From contig OU015534.1 of assembly GCA_907165065.1 (NCBI GenBank), positions 9,803,686 to 9,867,685 of the forward strand: 64,000 nucleotides of DNA, read 5' to 3'. This document shows positions 24,101 through 32,666 of this stretch, piece by piece (position 1 is the stretch's first letter; each line of letters opens with the position of its first letter). The position numbers and the translations under genes were made by a program. Under the pieces are notes generated by a model. The model was given only the letters and a program-made list of their open reading frames with translations, was not told the DNA's origin and did no database searches. The stretch is from Caprimulgus europaeus (lineage: Eukaryota > Chordata > Aves > Caprimulgiformes > Caprimulgidae).

Positions 24101-25483
24101 TGAAGGATGCCTTCAAAAACAAAGCCTTGCAGACTTCTGGAAACAGCTACTATGGCAGAGCTGCTGTAAAAATCCTGAGATTGCCGTGCATTGGAAGGGA
24201 GGAGATGTTCTTGGTCTTTGCCACTGAGCTTGTAGTTTCTGTTGAGATATAAATTTGGGGTTGGATGGCAGCATCTGCACTCTTATGATCAGAGACACGT
24301 AATGTCATGCTCACTGGTGAGAACAGACCAAGAGCTCAAACCTGCTTTAAAAACCAAAGCAGCTCTGAAACCTGCTAGAGGTGGGTTGTTCTCCATATGA
24401 AGGTTATGGTTAGTACTGAATCAGAAGGGAATATCATCAATTCTCTAACACAGTGTTTGGATACTGTTGGTGTGAGTAGCTGGAGAGCTGCTTTATAATA
24501 CATGCAGAACGTGTGATCTCAGCACTGAGCAGCCTGATCGAGCTGTGCTGATCAGAAGGCAGAAGTTGGTACAGCGAGCAAACTGAAATTATCAGATTAT
24601 ATGCTGAAATGATACTTTTCCTGTAATGCTAACTAACTTTTTGATGCTTTCTTTCAGCATCTTAGCGTGCATAAATCCTGAAGCAGTGGTTCCTGGACTG
24701 AATTATATGTCATTTGCCAATGTCAGCATGTGTGGCTTAACTCCTAATGTTGATCTCAGCATGGAAGCAAACGCTATAGCACTCAAGTATCTCAGTGAAA
24801 ATCAGTTATCTCGACTTTCTCTCAGTCGCTCAGGCCAAAATCCTCCTGCAGATTTCTCTTTCCAAGACATCTTGCATACAAACATGGACAAGAGCATGGT
24901 GGGTCTGAGCTTAATTTCACCCAACAATATGTCTTTTGCAACCAAGAAGTACATGAAGCGATACGGACTGATACAGGGCAATGACAGTAGTGAAGATGAA
25001 GAGGAACTGCAGGATCAAGATGGCAGTTCTGGCACTGTCAAAAGTGAAACCATGCTGGACAAAAACTGTGCCCCCGTGTTGGATGGCTTCAACCACTGTA
25101 CTGAATTATCCAAAAGAATTATTGGAAGACTTCCCATTCATCCAAAAAGTCACAGCAGAGAATTGACTACTAATGCTTCTCCACTGGAATTAAACAGCCC
25201 TGTATTAAGAAACATTGCAAATGAAATTTTTCCTCACAGAGCAGATCAAGCAGATGAAAATTCAGTTCAGATTTTAAAGGATATAAAATCAAAAACCAAA
25301 TTGTTACCTGGAAGGGTTGAATTTACTGAACAGCCTGTCAGGAAAGATGAAGGAGAGATTCAGGTCTTCCCTGGAAATTTGCATACTCCAGCCCTTGAAA
25401 CATTAAACCAGTCAAACAGCATTAATTCTGTTGGCACCATTCTGGATGTGAAACAACTCAGGCAGTTGCCAAAGTTGTTCTGA
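6109..25483 (+). CDS. STIL: STIL, centriolar assembly protein (whole coding span, 16 coding exons)
   Basis: STIL (SCL/TAL1-interrupting locus) is recruited by PLK4 to the procentriole, where it brings in SAS-6 and CPAP/CENPJ to start centriole duplication. Coding exons: 6109-6140, 7178-7285, 8945-9060, 9170-9357, 10367-10614, 11398-11481, 11606-11692, 13333-13480, 14653-14762, 15599-15713, 16527-17585, 18648-18813, 19590-19815, 21743-21935, 22518-22771, 24658-25483. They sum to 3960 nt with consistent phase throughout: 1319 residues against about 1287 in human. Landmarks are the conserved N-terminal domain (about 20-350), the CPAP-binding PRPIPSPHP motif (400-408), the PLK4-binding coiled coil (about 746-775), the STAN region (about 1045-1130) and the conserved C-terminus LRQLPKLF. 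Oddities are one GC-AG intron and no KEN box. The gene is intact. Confidence 0.95.
7178..7285 (+). CDS. STIL: STIL coding exon 2 (residues 11-46)
   Basis: It encodes the start of the N-terminal domain, including [16 protein letters not shown], nearly the same as the human segment. Acceptor TTTCCTTTTCCAG, donor CAG|GTATGA, phase 2 on both sides. Confidence 0.95.
8945..9060 (+). CDS. STIL: STIL coding exon 3 (residues 47-85)
   Basis: It encodes [20 protein letters not shown] and the following [13 protein letters not shown]. The [11 protein letters not shown] block is identical to human. Acceptor TCTTTTTAG, donor AAG|GTAACT. Confidence 0.95.
9170..9357 (+). CDS. STIL: STIL coding exon 4 (residues 86-148)
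   Basis: It encodes the DRFDPGRE and [12 protein letters not shown] blocks of the N-terminal domain, both strongly conserved with human. It is separated from the previous exon by an intron of only 109 bp. Acceptor TTTTAAAG, donor AAG|GTAGGC, ending in phase 0. Confidence 0.95.
10278..10316 (-). repeat. Possible CR1 LINE tail remnant
   Basis: A short stretch reads AATCACAGAAAGCTAGGGAT and then TAGAAGGGAC, resembling the reverse complement of a CR1 3' end. It is about 40 bp long, sits 50 bp before a STIL exon, and is decayed, so the assignment is tentative. Confidence 0.4.
10367..10614 (+). CDS. STIL: STIL coding exon 5 (residues 149-230)
   Basis: It encodes a segment with [10 protein letters not shown] and [11 protein letters not shown], closely matching human STIL. 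Acceptor CTGCTTCTAG, donor TGG|GTAAGT. Confidence 0.95.
11398..11481 (+). CDS. STIL: STIL coding exon 6 (residues 231-258)
   Basis: It encodes [20 protein letters not shown], then YALPLVG. The donor is the GTAAGT at 11482, leaving two bases of Val259 in this exon. The next intron is only 124 bp. Confidence 0.95.
11606..11692 (+). CDS. STIL: STIL coding exon 7 (residues 259-287), GC donor
   Basis: It encodes [20 protein letters not shown] and LFSSSIQE, then two bases of Arg288. Frame and homology force the exon to end at AAG|GCAAGT, a GC donor; the nearby GT would shift the frame against the next exon. Confidence 0.93.
12741..12764 (+). repeat. Poly-C/poly-A homopolymer pair in STIL intron
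   Basis: A run of about ten C is followed directly by a run of about twelve A inside the STIL intron 11693-13332. Length is likely uncertain in assemblies. Confidence 0.8.
13333..13480 (+). CDS. STIL: STIL coding exon 8 (residues 288-337)
   Basis: It encodes [20 protein letters not shown] and [10 protein letters not shown], very close to human. Acceptor CTATTTTAG, donor AAA|GTAAGT, phase 0 at the end. Confidence 0.95.
14653..14762 (+). CDS. STIL: STIL coding exon 9 (residues 338-373)
   Basis: It encodes [20 protein letters not shown] and VETEFFSQ, aligned with the end of the human N-terminal domain. Acceptor TTTCATTCCAG, donor AAG|GTAAAT. Confidence 0.95.
15599..15713 (+). CDS. STIL: STIL coding exon 10 (residues 374-412), CPAP-binding motif
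   Basis: It contains [20 protein letters not shown] (388-407), the proline-rich motif that docks on the CPAP/CENPJ TCP domain in human STIL. It is unchanged apart from one hydrophobic swap as I recall the human sequence. Donor CAG|GTAACT. Confidence 0.95.
16527..17585 (+). CDS. STIL: STIL coding exon 11 (residues 413-765), large central exon
   Basis: This 353-residue exon is the longest. It begins with the conserved [10 protein letters not shown], then covers a poorly conserved Ser/Pro/Gln/Cys-rich, probably disordered region, and ends with [20 protein letters not shown] and KLLQAQ, the first part of the PLK4-binding coiled coil. The donor CAG|GTTTGT is weak; reading through meets a stop at 17622 and an AATAAA at 17637. 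Confidence 0.95.
18648..18813 (+). CDS. STIL: STIL coding exon 12 (residues 766-820), coiled-coil end
   Basis: It begins IQRLLEAQ, completing the short coiled coil used for self-association and PLK4 binding, and ends [12 protein letters not shown], as in human. Acceptor TGTTACAG, donor CAG|GTAATG. Confidence 0.95.
19590..19815 (+). CDS. STIL: STIL coding exon 13 (residues 821-895)
   Basis: It encodes GASLFWNAA, then an acidic and Ser-rich linker with [11 protein letters not shown], recognisable against human. The acceptor is CTCTTCTAG and the donor CCA|GTAAGT. Confidence 0.94.
21743..21935 (+). CDS. STIL: STIL coding exon 14 (residues 896-960)
   Basis: It contains [11 protein letters not shown] and [12 protein letters not shown], matching the human linker before the VNHLL block. 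The donor CTG|GTGATT is weak. Reading frame and phase fit both neighbours. Confidence 0.93.
22518..22771 (+). CDS. STIL: STIL coding exon 15 (residues 961-1044)
   Basis: It begins [10 protein letters not shown] and ends with [20 protein letters not shown], the conserved segment just before the STAN region. Acceptor TTTTCTGTAG, donor TAG|GTAAAA. Confidence 0.95.
24658..25483 (+). CDS. STIL: STIL last coding exon (residues 1045-1319), STAN region
   Basis: It holds the STAN region ([25 protein letters not shown]) needed for SAS-6 recruitment, the nearly invariant [20 protein letters not shown], an acidic stretch, and the C-terminus [20 protein letters not shown] plus F before TGA at 25481. The human KEN degron position reads Arg-Lys-Asp here (1273-1275). 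Confidence 0.96.
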
Positions 25484-26205
25484 ACATCTCCCAAAAAACA
25501 GCTGGCAACTGCTGCTTCAAATCTGAGAGAGACCTCTCTGTAAAAGACTGCAGGAAACAGAATTAAGCTGTCTTTGAAGAGGTCACTCTGTTGTAGCAAT
25601 GTACAACTTGCAGAACTGAGTTTTCAGCCCAGGTGGGGGATGACCACCTCCAAACACCTGGCTGAGTCCGTGCTGAGCAGCACTGAAGTAGTTTGCACTT
25701 TTGTTTACAGTTAGGCGTGATTTTAAAGTATCTGGAAGGTGAATCAACTTGAGCCCAAGATGTAATCTTAATGGACTTTTAACAACAATGCTTATTTAAA
25801 TGTTCTTCTATTTACTTTTTTTTTTAAACACTGACTTTTACCTGTCTGAGCCAACTGTGAGCCATTGATACTGTGTGTGGCAGAGCAGAGGTAACAGAGC
25901 TAAAGCACTAATTTCTAGAAATTTGCTGAAATGGTTGGATTACTGGGGGGGACGTTGTGTCTTGTAGGAATGGAAGTATAACTGTGGCTTTACTTTGCAT
26001 AAAATTATTTTTAATTCAGCCAAAATGGCACATATAACTCTCTGTATCATGAAATCTTGGAAGGAATATGGAAAAACTAGCACTTTTTAAACTTTTGTGG
26101 TTTTTTTTTCCCCTGAATGAATTTTTTCTATTTATTTAAGAAGTACATATTGCTCATGAAGGTCAAAGCTTCTATTAAAAAAAATAAAAATCTTCAGTTG
26201 TCTGA
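25484..26205 (+). other. STIL: STIL 3' UTR
   Basis: This is the non-coding sequence after the STIL stop. It becomes AT-rich toward an AATAAA at 26183-26188. The end is set about 20 nt after that signal, by rule rather than by transcript evidence. Confidence 0.7.
26183..26188 (+). terminator. STIL: STIL poly(A) signal AATAAA
   Basis: This is a canonical AATAAA about 700 nt after the stop codon, followed by T/G-rich sequence (CTTCAGTTGTCTG). It is the only canonical signal close downstream. Confidence 0.75.
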
Positions 26206-28090
26206 GGTAGCCTTTATTTAAGACACTTGCCACTCCCCAGTCATTGTTTGGGATGGCTAACTGGAAGCATCAGGATGTCACTTGCTACTGAACTCTTCAA
26301 GAATTCCAGTACTGTGTGGTGGGGTAAGCAAAAATAATTTATTTACTTTGTTCTGTATTAAAATACAAATATTCTGTCATCAAATGCTACAGTCTGTTAA
26401 TGAAACGATCCTTTTCCATCACCTTGTGATGATAATATTCCCCAAGTTGAATAGTTGAGTTATTTATTGTTTAATGATTCTGTTTCTGTTTCCACTCTGG
26501 CTGGGGTTCAGGTGTGGTGGGTGTTTTCGTGGTGCTGTGTGTTGTCAGTCACACAGGAACCCGCTGGTGCTGGAGGCCCTGGGTGGCTGGTGCTGGCTCT
26601 GACGGCTCTGCCCGCCTTTGGGGAGTGCACCTGAGGACAGGGCTCAGGGAGCGTGGCTGTGCTGGAACACACCTCTGTCCTGACCTCTTGGTCTTGGAAA
26701 CAAGGCAGCGGTGCTGGAAGCAGCAACTCATTCCCATTCCCACCATTCCTGATGGGAGGGCAGTGCGGAAAGATGGCTGAGCCATCTGTTTTCTCACTGC
26801 CTGTAACATATCAACATGCTTGAACAGGAGTTTGAACAAACTTTGTTTTAATGATGGCATTGTCTCTGCAGAAGTTCAGCCTGGGGTGCTGACCTTGCCT
26901 TTCCTGCTCCAAGAGTGTTAAACTAGAGATTAAAACACCCCATGCTGAAGTCCTGGGCCTTTCCCTTTCCAATCCCAAGGACTGCACTGTTAGTTCATGC
27001 TATGTTTGAGTGGGCACTAATTGCTAATTAATTTGTTACACCACCATGAGAGTGTTTTCCATCATCTACCACCCTTGTGAGCCTTTGTGGATTAAGAATG
27101 GGGGTGAAAGAAGCCATTTGCCATTTCAGAGACAGTACAGAGAGGAATGCAGCAGCTCCCTTCAAGCCCTGACAAAATTTCTCCTCTTGCGCAGCCTCTT
27201 CCATCAACAAGGGTATTTGCTTCCTTTCAGGAAAGGTGCTGTTTTGCTGTGCTGAAAAATAAAACCTCGTTCTCTGGATCAGGCACAAGCTGCTGTGTGG
27301 CAGCACATTTTCTGCTGAATCAGTCAAAAAATAGTTAATGTTTTTGAACATTCCAGTGAGATGAATGAGGCAATTCATACCTCTGAGCTATTGTTGTAGG
27401 GTTTTGTCCTTTGTTTCCTATTGTAAAATGTCTGGAAACACAGGAAGATGATAGTTGTATTGGTTAATATTTTAAAGACTTTCTTCAAATGCTCGAGGGC
27501 TAGAAACAATTTGAAAACAAAAGCCAAATTACTCGCGCACAGCTCAGGACAAGGGTGTGGTGTTACATTAAATTACACAAATCGTATAATTCTGAACAGC
27601 AACCTCTGAGCGAGAGAAACATTAATTGACCAAAAAAAAACCCCCCACCCTTCCCTAAAGCGGCATTTTCCTTTCATAGTGTAGTGCTGAGTAATTTCAA
27701 GATGCCTGGCTTTTTTTCCTGAAGCATCTACTGCAGCTTGGAGTCAAAGATGCACGGAAAGCCAGGTCTGGCTTTGTTAACCCTGAGCTATGGGGACCCA
27801 GCTCAAGCGCTGGCTCGATCGCCTGCTGAGGCAATGACACGTGTGGATGGACAACACGGTTTAAGGCTTTATTGTGGGGCTTTTTCCTTTTTCTTTTTTT
27901 CTTCCTTTTTTCCCCCCTTTCCCCCTTTTATTTCCGTTTTCTCTTTTTTTCGTTTTTCTCTTTTCTATTTTTTCTTTTTAATTTTTTTTTTTCCTTTCTA
28001 GCTATCTTTTTTTACAATTAAAGGAAGATATTTATAGTGCTTGTTCCAAAGGTCTTAGGCCTGCTCAGAGCATCACTGACCTTTCTATTC
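26206..28090. other. STIL-TAL1 intergenic, proximal part
   Basis: I see no gene. Short open frames at 26.5-27.4 kb overlap each other on both strands and have no recognisable content. At 27880-28010 there is a T-rich pyrimidine tract of about 120 bp (T runs broken by C), annotated separately. Confidence 0.6.
27884..28014 (+). repeat. T-rich polypyrimidine tract
   Basis: About 130 bases are almost all T and C, with T runs of five to ten separated by CC, TTCC or CG. It is low-complexity sequence. Confidence 0.85.
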
Positions 28091-28099
28091 TATATAATT

Positions 28100-29500
28100 T
28101 TAGTGCTCACTATCCCTTCCGCGGGGCTTGCTACCTCTCTGCGTTGTGAAAGGTGGTCGGTGTGACCGGGGAGCCCACCCGTGGCAGGGCAGAGGCGGGG
28201 AAAGGGGCCCGTTACCTGCCACACCAGGGTCCCCACTGGGCTGGGGGTCGGGGTGCTGAGCGAGGCGCAGCCGTGCGGGCGGAGGTGGGTTGCCCACGGC
28301 CATGGGGCCAGGCGCGGGTGGGAATGGCCCCGCAGCGGCTCTGGGTGCCCAGAAGATGCTCGGCTTCCTCATCTCCCCCGCCCAGCCCCGGCCGTTCTAT
28401 CTTTAACGCTTCCTGTTGCTTAGAGGAGCCGGCTTGAAAATGGTCGTGTTTCCTGGCGGGAGGCACGGCGGGCTCTGCCCCGTGTCGTGACTGTCCCTGC
28501 CCCGCTGCCCCACGCACGCTGCCGGCATCGTGCGTGCTCCTGCCTGCCGGGACCCGACCCCCGCCACGGCCAGGGCGAGGGAAGCGGGGGGGGTTTGTGG
28601 AAACCTCTCCCACCAGAGCGGGAGGTTGAGGGGAAGGAGTGAAAGGAAGAAAAACAGCTCCGGCATTTCCCCCTGCGGGAGAACGCGCAGGTGGCGGGGG
28701 GACAGTGGCGACCCCCACGCCTCCCGCACTCCCCGTCCGGGACACCGGCAGGTGCGGCCGCTCCCCGGCGGCGGACGGGGCCGCGGCTTCTCCCCCGCGC
28801 CCCGGGCTCCACGCAGGGCCGGGGGCCGCAGCCTCGGCCCAGCCCCGCAGCAGGGAGCGGGGGGTGTCCCGGGAGGTCGTCAGCCCCTGCCCCCTCCTCC
28901 CTGCCCCGCCCCGGCAGCGCTTTCGTTGATTTTCGGGTGCGCGGGCAGGTCGATCCGCCCGGAGCTAACGCAAACCGTTCCTCGCGGCTGTATGTAGGGC
29001 CGCTTTACTCGGGGGTGTCCCGGGGAACGAACCCAGGACCCTCCCGCAGTCGTCGCCTCTCCCCCCTTCCCCTGCAGGGACCCCCTGACAATTTGGGGAG
29101 GGTCCCGCCGCCTTGCAAGAGCCGCCTAGGGCGCCCCTACCCCCGCACCCGCCCGTCCCCCAGCAGCCGCTCCGTTTGCCCGGTGGCTTCGGCAAAGGCC
29201 AGGGATGTCCCGGGCCCCTCCCCAGGCCCGGAGCCCACCGTGGCCGGGATGAGCCCTAGCCCCGACGGGGCACACCTCTTGCCCCGGCCCCTAGCCCCGC
29301 CGGCTCCGGGGCGACCAGGGGCCCGTCATCCCCTTCCACAGGCCCCTCTTCTCCAGGCTTGACCCTACCCCCGGCCCCGAGCTCTCCCCTCTGCTCATAT
29401 CCCACATTTCCCAAGGGCGAGAGGTACCCGCTCCGCTCCCCAGTCCCCAGCACGCCCGGCCCGGCGGGGACGCTTGGTGAGACAGGGAGCTCGCTCCAAT
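28100..29500. promoter_or_regulatory. CpG island upstream of TAL1
   Basis: This is a dense GC- and CpG-rich block with no exon I can recognise, 0.6-2 kb upstream of the presumed TAL1 promoter 1a. It contains AGATAG (minus strand of CTATCT, 28397-28402), an ETS site CTTCCTGTT (28409-28417) and another, TTTCCTGG (28449-28456). The long open frames on both strands are the usual product of high GC. It may be a TAL1 upstream enhancer/promoter island or the start of an unannotated non-coding transcript. Confidence 0.5.
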
Positions 29501-29824
29501 TCAGCCCTTCAGCGAAAACACACAGTGAGGGGAGGAAGGCTGGGGATGGGGCCACTTCTCTCCAAAACAGCTCCTCTCGACGTGCTTTATTTACCTCCTC
29601 TTGTCCCAAAGCAGCCCACACCCCTTCCCTCTCTCTCAGCGTCTCCAACAATTTATTTTGGCTCATTAAATTTAATTAAGAACAGAGTAGGTGTTCCATA
29701 TTTAATAAAAAAAATATTAAAAAAAAATAAAAAAGCAGGAGCATAATAACCTCCAAGAGGACTAAAATAAAGAATTGCTATTCAGATGCGGGCAGCCACA
29801 GTGCAATTTTTTATTACTCTCTTC

Positions 29825-29852
29825 TTTTTTTTTTTTTTTTTTTTTTTTTTTT
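29825..29852 (+). repeat. Poly-T run (28 T)
   Basis: 28 consecutive T are followed by GCAG, within an AT-rich block (29.65-30.0 kb) between two GC-rich islands. Beyond being a homopolymer, T28-GCAG has the shape of a splice acceptor. Confidence 0.9.
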
Positions 29853-29929
29853 GCAGTGTCTTTTTAAGAGCATCTAAGCACACACACATAAAAAGCTAGA
29901 AGGCATGCATTCCGGAGTTATTCCTATGC

Positions 29930-30220
29930 ATATCCCTGCAATAATTTTCCGCTTTCCTTCGATAAAATTGCCAAATAATAATGAATCATTTCATAAATAA
30001 TGGGTTTAGAAGCTTATCAGGGCAGGCGGGCCACTGCTGGGGTTTTATCTCTCTCGGCCACATTGCAGTAGTGTTCCGCTCTCCATACTAAATAGGAAAC
30101 TGGACGTGATGTGGAATTAGAGCCTACCCAGCTGAAGCCACCCAACACTTACTACAAATATCGCCGCGATGCGTAGGCCACAAAATGGCTCCACTCACTT
30201 TTCCCAATGAAAAGCAAATG
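29930..30220 (+). promoter_or_regulatory. TAL1: Probable TAL1 promoter 1a and non-coding first exon
   Basis: Two GATA sites, CTTATCAG at 30013-30020 and TTATCT at 30045-30050, lie 31 bp apart. In mammals TAL1 promoter 1a also carries two GATA sites a similar distance apart, just upstream of its start. Downstream there is no Met-initiated long frame, but a very good donor, AAATG|GTGAGTAAG, falls at 30221. I infer a non-coding exon from about 30.08 kb to 30220 that splices to the coding exon at 32909. Transcript data would be needed to confirm it. Confidence 0.55.
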
Positions 30221-30399
30221 GTGAGTAAGAGGAATCCGGCCCTGCAGCGGTGTGGTGGACTGGGGAGCTTCGGGGGGCAGCGAGGGGTGCTGGGGGTACT
30301 TCTGCCCTATCTAAGAGACAGATGAGAGGGGGTGAAAGAAACCCCAAGTCTTTTCCGCGGTTGGGTTTTAATCTTTTTTCCTTCTTTGATGCGGGGTGG

Positions 30400-31150
30400 G
30401 TGAGGAGGAGAAGACAATTTCGCCTTTGAAATTTTGGGGTGCGCTCCCCCCGGGACCCCCTGGCTGCGGCAGCAAGGGGGTGGGTGGGACTGGCCACGAA
30501 GTGGTAGGGGGAACCAGGACCTGGCCCGGCCGACGGCCAGGGCCTGTTCGTTTATTCCGGGGGGGCCTCCCCCCATATACCGCTCCCTCCCACCCGCCCC
30601 TCCGTTTTGGGGCAATTTCCCTACAAAGGCCCGCGGGTGAGATGCGTTTCTGGGCTGGAAATTTCCTGTCGATCCGCTGTTGGAAAACAAAAGGGTTTTG
30701 CGGAGCAGAAACCAGCAGATGGGGAATTAATGCTCCCCCCACCATTCTTCTAAACGAAATCACCCCGAAATGAAGGCAAAACACTGCGGGTATTTTTGCG
30801 GTTTTGTGTATTTCGTTTTTAACGAAAGCGGGAGGAGACGCTATGGGCATTATTTCGTTTTTTTACAAAAGGGAAAACCTTATTTTTTATTATTTCATTC
30901 TCTGCCGGGGGGGTGGACGGTTCTCTCCTTCCTGTTGATCCGCGGCCGGGAGCGGTCTAACCCCGCCGGGGGCTCGGCCCCGGCAGTCGCGGTACCGCTG
31001 CCGGTAACCGGCCCCTTTAGGAATTAAATTTGCCCCTTTAGCAATTAAATTTTCCAGCCGGGCGCGGGAGAAACGCCGCCGTTCTTTGCGAGCCCATCGG
31101 GAGAAAAACAACTCCATCTCCGGCCTCGTCCGGGATTTCCTCCCGGGGAG
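30400..31150. other. GC-rich TAL1 5' region (putative first intron)
   Basis: A GC-rich stretch lies between the presumed TAL1 first exon and the coding exon. Overlapping frames on both strands are GC artefacts. No exon recognised. Confidence 0.45.
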
Positions 31151-31599
31151 ACCGGGCTTGCAATGTGTCCAAAAAACCGCCCAATTCGCCCCAAATATAG
31201 AAGCGGGGTTTGTTTGGGGTTTTTTTTTCGTGGTTTTTTTTGGTTTTGTTTTGGTTTTTTTTCACTCTTTTAAAATCTGTTTATTTTTTCCACACCAGGC
31301 CGTGGCCGCCGCGCCTTGTGGCCCCGTGTGCGAGGCGGCCGGGGTGGGGGTGGTGGATAGGGGACCCGGAGGTGGCCGGTTGTCCCCTACAACAAGGGCC
31401 GCCCTGGGGTGATGTCCCCTCCTTCCTTCTCCTCTGCACCCCTCTCTCCACAGATCTCTGGCAATCCGGGCTCACAAGATCCACCCTCTCTGTTTCTCCC
31501 CCCCGCCCTTCTCTTCCTCCCAGGATTTAGCCGTTTTATCCCGATGCGGGTGTCCTTCCTTTCCGTAAAGTCGTAAGTACCTTGAAGTGGGAGGAGTAA

Positions 31600-31671
31600 A
31601 TTCCGCCTGACACTGAGAGCGCTTTTGTTGAAACAGGAGAGACTTGCGGTGTCCCTACTTAAATATGCCAC
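31600..31671 (+). promoter_or_regulatory. TAL1: Possible second TAL1 non-coding exon/E-box
   Basis: CCACAT|GTGAGTAAT at 31672 is a near-ideal donor and overlaps an E-box (CACATGTG). It could end an alternative non-coding first exon, comparable to mammalian exon 1b, but no start can be assigned. Confidence 0.25.
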
Positions 31672-32239
31672 ATGTGAGTAATCTCTTCCTATACAATATC
31701 GGAATAGACAATTAGATTTTTCTTTCTAGGGGGCTGGAGGGGAGGCAGAGAGCTTGTGCTTTGGGCTGGGTGGGGTTTTTTTGTTGTTTGCTTCCCCGTC
31801 CCCCGAGACCAAGAGATTATGCTATATGCTCCCCAAAAATGGGTTTTCTCTCGCGATTCAGAACAGTAGAAACTAGAAAAAAAATCTCAAAGTCGAAGGC
31901 AAAGGAATGGGAAGGACTGGGAGGAGAGCCGGTGCGTAGCAGCTCTCTGCTCCCTGAAGCCCCTTTTTTATAGGAAAAAAACCTAACGAAGAGGGTGATG
32001 GGAGAATCAGCAAGGCGATAGTCGCGATACAGCTCCCTGACCTCGGCGCAAGGTGCCCTGTCGCGACAATATTCATTCTATGGGATAAAGGGGACAATGA
32101 TGGTGCGCAGCCGCGGATGGAGGGCTGCTCGGCGCCGGGCCCCTTCCTCCTTCCTGCGGTAGCGAATGCGCGGGGGGATTGACTCCGTCACGGGCTGCTT
32201 TAACCCCCTCTCCCCCAAAAAGTGGCTTCGGATATATTT

Positions 32240-32323
32240 TTCTGTTTTAAAAATATTAATAAATATTATTATAATAATATTTATTATATAGATAATATTT
32301 ATAATAAGTAAAATATTTAAAAC
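32240..32323. repeat. AT-only island with 30-bp perfect palindrome
   Basis: About 80 bases of nearly pure A/T sit inside the GC-rich TAL1 5' region. Bases 32257-32286 form a perfect inverted repeat with no spacer (15-base arm TAATAAATATTATTA), and flanking TTTTAAAAATATT and AAATATTTAAAA form a looser outer pair. Confidence 0.9.
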
Positions 32324-32580
32324 GAGAGGACAGGCTGAGGTGGGGCCGTGATGGGGTGGCAAACACCGCCGGGGCCCCCAAAACGTTGAGAGACCCCCCA
32401 AACAGGGCGAGGGGGGCTCCCCCTGCCTCAGCCGCTGTGACGTTGTCAGCACTCCGCGCGTGAGCCAGCGCGGAGCGACGGGCGCTGCTTGGGCCCCGCT
32501 GCGCGGCTGCGGAGCTTGATGTGGGAGCGGGGGGCCCGGCCCGGCCCTGCCGCCCCCTGCGCGGTGCGTCCTGCGGTGCC

Positions 32581-32666
32581 GGGGCGCTCCGTGATGTCAC
32601 AGAGCCCGAACCGTTCCTTGGGGCTCCGTGACGTCACGGCCGGGCCGGGGCGCTCCATGACATCAC
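32581..32666 (+). promoter_or_regulatory. TAL1: Three tandem CRE/ATF-type sites
   Basis: Three related units of about 20 bp (32581-32600, 32620-32637, 32647-32666) each read GGGGC(GC)TCC followed by GTGATGTCAC, GTGACGTCAC or ATGACATCAC. The middle one holds the full CREB/ATF palindrome TGACGTCA. A fourth, TGACGTT, is at 32438. They lie about 250 bp before the TAL1 coding exon. Confidence 0.7.

Noticed and set aside
26508..26860. Overlapping frames of 72-103 codons on both strands downstream of STIL
   Set aside because: No recognisable protein, and the frames mutually overlap; probably intergenic.
28691..29362. 223-codon plus-strand frame upstream of TAL1
   Set aside because: It is a Pro/Arg/Ser-rich GC artefact in a CpG island, with competing frames on both strands and no recognisable motif.
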